Part shown: one piece after another, positions 1-6,365 of the stretch
How positions within the stretch are numbered: the first letter of the stretch is position 1
Layout of the letters: each line of letters begins with the position of its first letter
Assembly: GCA_023413185.1 (NCBI GenBank)
Contig: JAEZQD010000124.1
Coordinates: 1 to 15,205, forward strand
Reading direction: 5' to 3'
Length of the DNA stretch: 15,205 nt
Source: Bacillota bacterium
GTDB taxonomy: Bacteria; Bacillota; Clostridia; Oscillospirales; Ruminococcaceae
The notes under the pieces: model-generated
Database searches by the model: none
What the model was told of the DNA's origin: nothing
Seen by the model: the letters and a program-made list of their open reading frames with translations, nothing else
Program-made: the position numbers and the translations under genes

Positions 1-1
1 A

Positions 2-379
2 GAAACCACCCTGATGAGCATGCTGTACGGCTCGGAGGTTAAAACCATGATGCCAAAGCTGCACAGCACAAACTTTCCCGGCATGCAGCTCATCCGCCCG
101 ATGTTTATGGTGCGGGAGGATGACATCCTGGCGTGGAAGCGGTACAACGAGCTTGAATTCATTCGCTGCGCGTGCCGCCTGACCGAGCATTGTGTGCTGG
201 ATGACGCGGGGCTGGGATCAAAACGTCTGGAGATCAAGGCACTCATAAAGGACTTAAAGCGCGTAAACCCCAATGTGGATAAGAACATCTTTGCAAGCGC
301 GCACAACGTAAACCTTGACGCAATCATCGGCTGGCGCACAAAGGGTCAAAAGCACAGCTTTACTGAGCGGTACGAATAG
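2..379 (+). CDS. TtcA-like tRNA 2-thiocytidine synthetase family protein, 3' part only
   Basis: The reading frame is open from base 2, so the gene starts outside the window and only about 125 C-terminal codons are present. The preserved part reads ETTLMSMLYG, KLHSTNFPGM, LIRPMFMVREDDILAW and then FIRCACRLTE. This pattern matches the C-terminal half of the PP-loop ATPases related to TtcA, which thiolate cytidine 32 of tRNAs using ATP and a cluster or persulfide sulfur source. The ATP-binding PP-loop and the first cysteine pair would lie upstream and cannot be checked. C-terminal cysteines (CAC, then a later C) are visible. The gene stops 31 bases before the Rrf2 regulator on the same strand, a gap too short for a clear separate promoter, so the two are probably co-transcribed. 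The family is fairly sure; the exact modified base is inferred. Confidence 0.82.
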   Translation, partial: ETTLMSMLYGSEVKTMMPKLHSTNFPGMQLIRPMFMVREDDILAWKRYNELEFIRCACRLTEHCVLDDAGLGSKRLEIKALIKDLKRVNPNVDKNIFASAHNVNLDAIIGWRTKGQKHSFTERYE

Positions 380-410
380 CTGATTATTTTAATGGGCAAG
401 GAGAAACGAT

Positions 411-854
411 ATGAGAATCTCTACGCGAGGGCGGTACGGTCTTGCGGCTCTGACCTTGATGGCACTCGAGCCTGATACCGGCGAAGCTGTCACCGTCATC
501 AGCATGGCAAACCGACTGGGTATATCCAAGATCTATCTGGAGCAGGTTTTTTCTCTGCTTAAACGCGCGGGGATTGTCACCGCGATTAAGGGCGCGCAGG
601 GTGGGTACCGCTTAAGTAACCCGCCCACATCCATTACGGCGCTTGATATCTTTGCGGCACTCGAGCAATCTCTGTTTGAACAGACGGATGATTCGGTGCG
701 CAAAAACGATGAGAGCATTGAACAGGCGATGCACGCGATGGTGTTTACCCCCCTTGACGAGGCGGTGAAGCGCAGCCTTGGCGCGGTAACCCTCGATGAT
801 ATTGCGCAGGATGTGATACGTTGCAAGGACGGCGACTCGATGTTTTACATTTGA
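411..854 (+). CDS. Rrf2-family transcriptional regulator, CymR-like, without cluster cysteines
   Basis: This 147-residue protein is the usual Rrf2 length. It begins MRISTRGRYGLAAL, the family's typical start. Residues about 25-65 form a winged helix-turn-helix with ISKIYLEQVFSLLKRAGIV, followed by the wing KGAQGGYRLSN. Iron-sulfur members such as IscR and NsrR carry three cysteines near residues 90-105. Here that stretch has none, and the only cysteine is C138 near the end. This argues for a CymR-type, cluster-free regulator; in Bacillus, CymR represses cysteine and sulfur genes in complex with CysK. An AAGGAG site sits 7 bases before the ATG. The upstream TtcA-like gene and the C-S enzymes at 4022-6339 make sulfur control plausible, but the targets are inferred. 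Confidence 0.88.
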   Translation: MRISTRGRYGLAALTLMALEPDTGEAVTVISMANRLGISKIYLEQVFSLLKRAGIVTAIKGAQGGYRLSNPPTSITALDIFAALEQSLFEQTDDSVRKNDESIEQAMHAMVFTPLDEAVKRSLGAVTLDDIAQDVIRCKDGDSMFYI

Positions 855-911
855 CTATTGGTGCTGCAATGCGCTTGCTTAACCAGGTGCCATCTATCGG
901 TTTCACAACAA

Positions 912-953
912 AAAACCCGCGGTCTGCTCCAATCGGAGCGGTCCGCGGGTTTT
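912..953. terminator. Bidirectional Rho-independent terminator between the Rrf2 gene and gltS
   Basis: The arms 912-930 and 935-953 pair over 19 positions with one T-T mismatch and one G-T pair around the four-base loop AATC. The outer half is a run of A-T pairs, so both strands have a U-rich 3' side. It lies between the converging Rrf2 gene (ends 854) and gltS (ends 973) and serves both. Confidence 0.93.
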
Positions 954-972
954 ATATATCCCTGACGTATTG

Positions 973-2361
973 TTACTTCGTTGCCTTTTTTGTGCCGCGC
1001 AGCAGCAGAAAATGAATGCCGATGCCATACAGTAAGCAGCTTGCCATCGTGACAAAGAACAGGGTGTCCGATTGGGGCGCGAGCCCGACGAATACGAGCA
1101 GCGGAACGCCGAACAGGATGGCAAAGCTTGTGCCGGTTATGAGGTTTGTGGTTGCCGGCGTAGTGTAATGGGGGTCGACTTCCCGCAGCAGCAGGATACC
1201 GGTGCTTACCGTACCGGTCATCATACCGTACATTGCAAAAAAGCCCTCGTGGTAGTACGCGGGGTACAGCCGCTTGCAGATCCACTTTAAGTAAATCAGG
1301 GTAACAATACCGCCTACCGTACTGAGCAGGATAAACGGCACCCACATCCCCGCCAGATCCTCTATGTTAATCGCGCTGATACTCGCAATAATCATCATAT
1401 CAAAGATCATACCCGAAATGCGGTTGAGCAGGTAGTTGTTTGGGTACTGGCGTTTGATGATACTGCGCTTTTTCAATGATACCAGCAGGTTGCGCAACAG
1501 CAGTGCAAATAAGGAGCCGATGATAAAGTTAAAGCCCCAAATGAGTGAGCCCAGCGTACTTGCGACCCCTGCAAACGCAGGAACAGCGGCAAGCCCTGAG
1601 GTGATTGCCCACGAAACCAGATAGGTGGCGAGATAAACCAGCAGCACCATCGCAAGCTGCATGGTCAGCCGGTCTACCGACTCGGACATCGGAATCTCTC
1701 CCTCATCCTGAAAATGCCCTACCGTTATGTCTGTTTTCTTCTCATTGCCGGCAGACAGGGTGAGTTTGCCCTTGCGGATGAGATAGTTCATATAGATAAC
1801 CCCGCCGATACACGCCCACAAGAAGCCCATTGTGGCAAGCGAAAGCCCGAATGTTGAGCCGCCTGCAAAGCCGTACGCAGTCTCGTAGGTTGTGCCGATG
1901 TTGTTTGCCTGACCCGGACCCTGACCGTATGCCATCGGCAGAAGGATTCCCGCTGCCTTAAATAAGCCCGGCGAAACGGTATACGCCAGCACCCCCGTTA
2001 TGGCAAGCCCGACCACCGCCTGCAACAGATAGGTACCGACAATCAGCAGACCGCTTTTTAACCCGTCCTTCTTGTGCTCGGCGCGTTCGCTTGCCTTGGG
2101 CATACGCAGACCGAGCGCAATGAACCCAAGTGCAATGGTGTGGTAGGTGACGTTCTCCATAAAGGCGGTGTCAATCGTAATGATTCCCATGCCGCGCAGC
2201 GCAAGGGCGAGCAGCCCTCCCAGCACCGCGGTGGGCATTAGCAGCTTGCGAACAAACGGCACCCGCCTCTGCAGCATGTTGGATACAACAAGGATCGCCG
2301 CTAGGATTCCAAACTGAATGATGGGATTCCATAACCCCGTGTTTTGCGCAGAAAAGCCCAT
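973..2361 (-). CDS. gltS: Sodium/glutamate symporter (GltS, ESS family)
   Basis: This 462-residue, highly hydrophobic membrane protein imports glutamate with Na+ across the cytoplasmic membrane. About ten or more membrane segments can be seen, starting at residues 14-29. Residues 144-172 contain the glycine-rich stretch AYGQGPGQANNIGTTYE and then YGFAGGSTFGLSLATMG, typical of the re-entrant substrate loop in the ESS family. A second hydrophobic half follows a charged central stretch (about residues 195-225). It is longer than E. coli GltS (about 400 residues). The ATG is preceded by GAGGGGG 8 bases upstream. The start lies only 34 bases after the stop of the acyltransferase gene, so the two probably share a transcript. 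The family is clear; substrate preference for glutamate is from family knowledge. Confidence 0.9.
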   Translation of the reverse strand: MGFSAQNTGLWNPIIQFGILAAILVVSNMLQRRVPFVRKLLMPTAVLGGLLALALRGMGIITIDTAFMENVTYHTIALGFIALGLRMPKASERAEHKKDGLKSGLLIVGTYLLQAVVGLAITGVLAYTVSPGLFKAAGILLPMAYGQGPGQANNIGTTYETAYGFAGGSTFGLSLATMGFLWACIGGVIYMNYLIRKGKLTLSAGNEKKTDITVGHFQDEGEIPMSESVDRLTMQLAMVLLVYLATYLVSWAITSGLAAVPAFAGVASTLGSLIWGFNFIIGSLFALLLRNLLVSLKKRSIIKRQYPNNYLLNRISGMIFDMMIIASISAINIEDLAGMWVPFILLSTVGGIVTLIYLKWICKRLYPAYYHEGFFAMYGMMTGTVSTGILLLREVDPHYTTPATTNLITGTSFAILFGVPLLVFVGLAPQSDTLFFVTMASCLLYGIGIHFLLLRGTKKATK

Positions 2362-2395
2362 CGCTTTTTCCCCCTCATAGCTTTATTTTGTCTGC

Positions 2396-3595
2396 CTACG
2401 CACGCGCACTGTGTTCCCCGCGAAGGTGCGTAAGCAGGTTGTGCACCTGCTGGTACTTGTACGCGCTGCGAACGCGTTTGCTCTTTATCTCGTAGTGCCG
2501 ACCGTCCAGGGTGGAGAACTGCAGTGTGAGCCTGCCCCATATCTCCAGACGCGAGATCGATTGCAGGGTAAACTCCAGCGTCTCTTCCTCTCCCCCAAAC
2601 ACCAACCGATCGGGGTAGATGCAAAGTTGTCCCTTCGCTACAAAGCGAGTTTTAGACGCCCGCTCGACGCTGTGCAGGGTTTGATCCTCATCGCAGAATA
2701 TGGCGGTGTTATCGTTTGATTGTAGCATCCCTTGAAGATGCCGCTCTAGGTGCTTTGTCTGCCAGCGATTCCACTCGGCGATGCTTTGATAGGGTGCGCC
2801 GTGCAGAACACCCAACCCGTCATACCGAAAGCGCAGACCGCAGCCGCAAAAGGCTTGGTCGCCCTTTGACTGTATTGTGGTAAACCCGCCGCAGGACGGA
2901 CAGGCATAAAGCACGGTTTCGATGCTCTGTGCAAGGTTATTGCCCGAAAATCGCACGGGTTGCCCACGTTGGTCTTGTGCAGCGTCTACCCACAGGTCGT
3001 TGCGCACAAGCTCGTTTAGCTCATCGATGCTCATCTGCTTGACTGTTTCGGGCGAAAGGACGCGCACCAGTCGGCAATCAATGCGACCGCGCCGACTTTT
3101 GTCGCCCCAGCGGGGGAAAGACAGATACGCGCCATGGATGCGAAACACCACAATCGGCACACCCAGATGATGCAGCAGCTTGCCGATAGCGGGCGAGAAC
3201 GCCACGGTCTCACCATCCCACGAACGGTTGCCCTCCGGAAACACCCCTGCGCTGGCACCGGAGCGAAGCGCGGTAAGGATATCGCGGATTGTTTTTATGT
3301 CGCTGGTTGACTTCAGCTTCGGGATGGGAGAGAACAGGTAGCGCAACAGCTTACTGATAAAACCAAGCCGAAACAGATGGTCGCTTGCAACGTAAAACAC
3401 GGGCGACGGGATGCACAAGGACAGAAAAACAGGATCGAGGTCGCTGTTGTGGTTTGCCACCACAAAACAGGGCGTCGGGATCTGTTTTAGCTCCGAGACA
3501 TCGGGTAATCTGAGGTTGTATGCCACCCGGCAGTATGCCCACACAAAGGGGCGTAAGATCGCCGTGGCAATCTTATGTCTTGCTTTGAGTTCCAT
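2396..3595 (-). CDS. PlsC-type 1-acylglycerol-3-phosphate acyltransferase fused to a zinc ribbon and a C-terminal beta-rich domain
   Basis: The protein has 399 residues from the ATG at 3595; a GGAGG six bases before it decides this start over an in-frame TTG at 3619. Residues 1-200 are an acyltransferase of phospholipid synthesis, which transfers an acyl chain to lysophosphatidic acid at the membrane. The HX4D motif is NHNSDLDPVF (H49, D54), FPEGNRSWDGE lies at 119-129, and VPIVVFRIHGAY is the fourth motif. A zinc-ribbon-like module follows with C232/C235 and C250/C252. The last 80 or so residues (LCIYPDRLVF onward) resemble a PH/GRAM-like beta domain, a tentative reading. Classical PlsC proteins have about 240 residues, so the C-terminal third is an addition. 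It is the first gene of a likely operon with gltS. Confidence 0.85.
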   Translation of the reverse strand: MELKARHKIATAILRPFVWAYCRVAYNLRLPDVSELKQIPTPCFVVANHNSDLDPVFLSLCIPSPVFYVASDHLFRLGFISKLLRYLFSPIPKLKSTSDIKTIRDILTALRSGASAGVFPEGNRSWDGETVAFSPAIGKLLHHLGVPIVVFRIHGAYLSFPRWGDKSRRGRIDCRLVRVLSPETVKQMSIDELNELVRNDLWVDAAQDQRGQPVRFSGNNLAQSIETVLYACPSCGGFTTIQSKGDQAFCGCGLRFRYDGLGVLHGAPYQSIAEWNRWQTKHLERHLQGMLQSNDNTAIFCDEDQTLHSVERASKTRFVAKGQLCIYPDRLVFGGEEETLEFTLQSISRLEIWGRLTLQFSTLDGRHYEIKSKRVRSAYKYQQVHNLLTHLRGEHSARA

Positions 3596-3601
3596 AGGCT
3601 G

Positions 3602-3606
3602 CCTCC
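3602..3606 (-). promoter_or_regulatory. Ribosome binding site that fixes the acyltransferase start
   Basis: GGAGG on the minus strand, six bases upstream of the ATG at 3595. The longer in-frame reading from a TTG at 3619 would run through this site and is therefore unlikely. Confidence 0.8.
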
Positions 3607-3703
3607 ATATCAAATACAATGCTGCGTATCAAAGTGAAATTTGTGCCGCTTTCCCACCGTCTGTCGTAGTCAGTACAGCAAATGTAACAAATTATTAATT
3701 TCT

Positions 3704-3732
3704 ATTATACATGCTTTATTGTAATATATCTA
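3704..3732 (-). promoter_or_regulatory. Possible promoter of the acyltransferase-gltS operon
   Basis: A perfect TATAAT lies at 3709-3704 on the minus strand. The best -35 at 17-base spacing is TAGATA, a poor match, so the -35 is uncertain. The transcript would start about 100 bases before the gene. Confidence 0.4.
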
Positions 3733-3804
3733 GCATTGTAACCGTATGAACCGTGAAAACTTTTTGTACAGAGCATTGTATGCAACATACAGCCTAAAAT
3801 ACCG

Positions 3805-3834
3805 TTGACAACAAACCCAGTTATGCCATATGAT
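3805..3834 (+). promoter_or_regulatory. Promoter of the trans-sulfuration/C-S lyase operon
   Basis: TTGACA at 3805-3810 and TATGAT at 3829-3834 are separated by 18 bases. Transcription would start near 3841, leaving about 180 bases of leader before the ATG at 4022. Confidence 0.75.
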
Positions 3835-3861
3835 TATTTTTATTACTCGATTTTACCACAT

Positions 3862-3906
3862 AAAAAGAAGCATCGTCCTGTCGAAATGTATAACAAGCTT
3901 CTTTTT
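3862..3906 (+). terminator. Terminator-like hairpin in the leader (possible attenuator)
   Basis: AAAAAGAAGC (3862-3871) and GCTTCTTTTT (3897-3906) pair perfectly over 10 bases and run into a T-tract ending at 3908. The 25-base loop is long and the stem has only four G-C pairs, so it may be weak. It lies inside the leader, about 20 bases after the predicted transcript start, where it could act as an attenuator. No clear competing antiterminator arm was found. Confidence 0.4.
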
Positions 3907-3926
3907 TTGAAAGGAATGAACTCCAA

Positions 3927-4001
3927 ATGGTATGTGACAGCCGCGGTGTACCGGCCGCCTTTGTGTTTCGAATGCGCGCTTGGTACGGCTTGCACACATG
4001 A
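3927..4001 (+). CDS. Possible 24-codon leader peptide upstream of the PLP enzyme operon
   Basis: An ATG at 3927 follows an AAGGA at 3911-3915 by 11 bases and opens a 24-codon frame beginning MVCDSRGVPAAF and ending at TGA 3999-4001, just before the next gene's GGAGG. The frame contains a possible long-range helix (3939-3952 with 3982-3990). It carries one early Cys codon and two Met codons. The family is unknown, spacing to the ribosome site is long, and an open frame of this length is expected by chance, so this is speculative. Confidence 0.18.
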   Translation: MVCDSRGVPAAFVFRMRAWYGLHT

Positions 4002-4021
4002 TATAACGGAGGATTACTGCA

Positions 4022-5161
4022 ATGGATTTTTCTACCGCGTGTGTTCATTTAGTTGATAAAAAGCCGGACTGCACCGGCGCAATCAGTGTTCCCATCTATC
4101 AAACCGCGACGTTTGCGCACCCCGGGGTTGGCATAAGTACCGGGTATGACTATTCCCGCACCCAAAACCCGACGCGGGAGCAGCTTGAGAAGATGCTTGC
4201 TCAGCTTGAGGGCGGAGTCGATGCGCTGGCGTTCTCTTCCGGTATGGCGGCCGTTACGGCGCTGATGGAGCTGTTTTGCCCGGGAGACCACATTGTGGCG
4301 TCGGACGACCTATACGGCGGCTCGCGCAGGCTGTTTGACCACCTATCCAAAAAGAACGGCGTTGTGGTGGAATATGTAAACACCTCGGATATCGGCGCGG
4401 TGCAAGCTGCGCTGCGCACAACCACAAAGGCGGTGTTTGTGGAGACACCCACCAACCCGATGATGCAGGTGACCGACGTTGCTGCGGTGGCGGGTCTGCT
4501 GTCGGGCAGGGATGTGTTGCTCATTGTGGACAACACCTTTTTAACGCCGCTGTTTATGCGCCCACTCTCGTTGGGCGCCGATATCGTGCTGCACAGCGGA
4601 ACAAAGTATCTGGGCGGACACAACGATACGCTGGCCGGCTTTTTGGTTTCGGGCAACTCCCATCTCGCCGAGCGGCTGCGGTTTATCTACAAAACCACCG
4701 GCGCGTGCCTGTCTCCGTTTGACAGCTGGCTGCTTTTGCGCGGCATAAAGACCTTGCCTATTCGTATGCAGCACCAGCAAAAAACGGCACAGGTTGTTGC
4801 GCAGTGGCTTTGCATACAAAAAATCATCGTCGCTGTTCACTATGTCGGGCTTGAAAGCCACCCCCACTACGCTTTATCCTGCCGTCAGGCATCCGGCTTT
4901 GGGGCGATGATCTCGTTTGAGACCGACACCGCCGAAACCGCCCGCCATCTGCTTGAGCACGTGCGCTTAATTCAGTATGCCGAAAGCCTTGGCGGGGTGG
5001 AATCGCTTATCACCTACCCCATGCTGCAGACCCATGCGGATGTACCGGAGGAGATACGGCTGCAGAAAGGCATTAACGACCGTCTGCTTCGCTTTTCGGT
5101 GGGGCTTGAGAGTGACGCCGATTTAATACTTGACCTTGAAAACGCACTGAAAGGGTTGTAA
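4022..5161 (+). CDS. Cys/Met metabolism PLP enzyme: cystathionine gamma-synthase / lyase (MetB/MetC family)
   Basis: This 379-residue protein has the usual family length. It belongs to the PLP-dependent trans-sulfuration enzymes, which make or break cystathionine in cysteine-methionine interconversion in the cytoplasm. Visible landmarks are GYDYSRTQNPTR (41-52, phosphate- and substrate-binding), SSGMAAV (72-78), the PLP-pyridine aspartate D170 in LLIVDNTF, and the Schiff-base lysine K195 in HSGTKYLGGHND. Near the C-terminus SLGGVESLITYP followed by QTHADVP resembles the lyase/synthase specificity region. Synthase, beta-lyase and gamma-lyase cannot be separated by eye. GGAGG lies nine bases before the ATG. 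The next gene starts two bases after its stop, so the pair is translationally linked. Pairing with a PatB-type lyase favours methionine biosynthesis or thiol release. Confidence 0.9.
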   Translation: MDFSTACVHLVDKKPDCTGAISVPIYQTATFAHPGVGISTGYDYSRTQNPTREQLEKMLAQLEGGVDALAFSSGMAAVTALMELFCPGDHIVASDDLYGGSRRLFDHLSKKNGVVVEYVNTSDIGAVQAALRTTTKAVFVETPTNPMMQVTDVAAVAGLLSGRDVLLIVDNTFLTPLFMRPLSLGADIVLHSGTKYLGGHNDTLAGFLVSGNSHLAERLRFIYKTTGACLSPFDSWLLLRGIKTLPIRMQHQQKTAQVVAQWLCIQKIIVAVHYVGLESHPHYALSCRQASGFGAMISFETDTAETARHLLEHVRLIQYAESLGGVESLITYPMLQTHADVPEEIRLQKGINDRLLRFSVGLESDADLILDLENALKGL

Positions 5162-5163
5162 CA

Positions 5164-6339
5164 ATGAACTTTGATTTTGACAAACCCATCGCTCGAAGCG
5201 GTACCAATTCCCTTAAGCACGACTTCTTTGTCGAACGCGGCATGCCCGACGACACCCTGCCGATGTGGGTGGCAGATATGGATTTTACCGTACCACCGGC
5301 GGTGACACAGGCTCTAATGCGGCGCTGTGAGCACGGTGTGTTTGGCTACACCGATGCCAAAGAAGACTACTTTAACGTGTTGAAAGGCTGGTTTTCGCGT
5401 CGCTTTTCATGGGATATCGATCCGACCTGGGTGGTGAAAACACCCGGAGTGGTGTACGCCCTTTGCACTGCGGTGCGCGCATTGACCGAGCCCGGCGACG
5501 CGGTGCTGATTCAGCAGCCCGTCTACTATCCCTTCGCCAGTGCGATAACAAACAACGACCGCAAGCTTATTGTAAGCACACTGCTTTACCAAAACGGCAG
5601 ATACGAGATGGACTTTACTGATTTTGAAGAAAAGATTATTCAGAACAAGGTTCGGTTGTTTATCCTGTGCAGCCCGCACAACCCCGTGGGGCGGGTGTGG
5701 ACAGTGGAAGAACTGACGCGTATCGGTGAAATCTGCTTACGACATAACGTGCCGGTAATCTCGGACGAGATTCACGCCGACTTTGTGCACGCAGGGTACC
5801 GCCATACGGTGCTTGCCTCCATTCGCCCCGAGTTTGCCGAAAACACGATTACCTGCACGGCACCCAGCAAAACCTTTAACCTTGCGGGGCTGCAGATATC
5901 AAACATACTGATTGCAAACGATTCCCTGCGCCGCCGCTTTAAACGAGAGATTCGTAAAACGGGCTATGACGAGCCTAACATCATGGGGCTTATTGCCTGC
6001 AAGGCGGCATATGAGCAGGGCGACCAGTGGCTTACGGCACTGCTTGCCTATCTTGCCGAAAACGTGGCGCTGGTTCGAGAATTTGTGCGGGACCGTCTGC
6101 CGGGGGTAACGTTGGTGGAGCCGGAGGGCACCTATCTGGTATGGCTGGATTTTTCGAAGCTGGGACTCAGTGACCAAGAGCTCGAACATCTGATTGTTCA
6201 CAAGGCAAAGTTGTGGCTGGATGCCGGCACGATGTTTGGAGCGGGAGGCAGCGGCTTTGAGCGCATTAACATCGCGTGTCCGCGCTCGGTTGTACAAGAG
6301 GCACTGCTTCGCATAGAAAAAGCGGTCAATGGGCTTTAA
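5164..6339 (+). CDS. patB: PatB/MalY-type PLP-dependent C-S lyase (cystathionine beta-lyase)
   Basis: This 391-residue fold-type I aminotransferase-like enzyme cleaves C-S bonds, in the family typically cystathionine to homocysteine, pyruvate and ammonia. The N-terminus FDKPIARSGTNSLKHD and LPMWVADMDF (32-41) is the MalY/PatB signature. Further landmarks are GYTDA (61-65), QPVYYPF (118-124), the PLP contact N173 in SPHNPVGRVW, D201 in ISDEIHADF, and the Schiff-base lysine K236 in APSKTFNLAGLQ. All expected catalytic residues are present. An AAAGGG in the end of the upstream gene provides ribosome binding. The preceding gene ends two bases earlier, giving a two-gene operon from the promoter at 3805. 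The stop codon lies in a terminator loop. Some relatives degrade cysteine or other thio-substrates, so the substrate is inferred. Confidence 0.9.
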   Translation: MNFDFDKPIARSGTNSLKHDFFVERGMPDDTLPMWVADMDFTVPPAVTQALMRRCEHGVFGYTDAKEDYFNVLKGWFSRRFSWDIDPTWVVKTPGVVYALCTAVRALTEPGDAVLIQQPVYYPFASAITNNDRKLIVSTLLYQNGRYEMDFTDFEEKIIQNKVRLFILCSPHNPVGRVWTVEELTRIGEICLRHNVPVISDEIHADFVHAGYRHTVLASIRPEFAENTITCTAPSKTFNLAGLQISNILIANDSLRRRFKREIRKTGYDEPNIMGLIACKAAYEQGDQWLTALLAYLAENVALVREFVRDRLPGVTLVEPEGTYLVWLDFSKLGLSDQELEHLIVHKAKLWLDAGTMFGAGGSGFERINIACPRSVVQEALLRIEKAVNGL

Positions 6340-6354
6340 GCCCATCGACCGCTT
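6320..6354. terminator. Bidirectional terminator containing the patB stop codon
   Basis: The arms 6320-6335 and 6339-6354 pair with one A-C mismatch around the loop 6336-6338. The patB stop TAA is 6337-6339, so the left arm encodes the last codons of patB. On the minus strand the arm is followed by five T residues, a strong terminator for the gene ending at 6366; on the plus strand the tail is the weaker CTTTATAAT. Confidence 0.9.
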
Positions 6355-6365
6355 CTTTATAATCC

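Larger units (their letters stand above)
3596..4021. other. Divergent intergenic region between the acyltransferase and the C-S enzyme operon
   Basis: These 426 AT-rich bases separate two divergent operons. They hold the weak minus-strand promoter at 3704-3732, the strong plus-strand promoter at 3805-3834, and a leader of about 180 bases with a terminator-like hairpin and a possible short reading frame. The word GCATTGTA occurs at 3733 and 3773, with a related ATTGTAA at 3719. I see no SAM (S-box) riboswitch core and no T-box specifier/antiterminator consensus. No convincing full-length gene is present. Confidence 0.7.

Noticed and set aside
3939..3960. CCGCGG-containing stretch resembling part of a T-box antiterminator
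   Set aside because: The full T-box consensus is absent on both strands, and the leader is too short for Stem I plus specifier loop.
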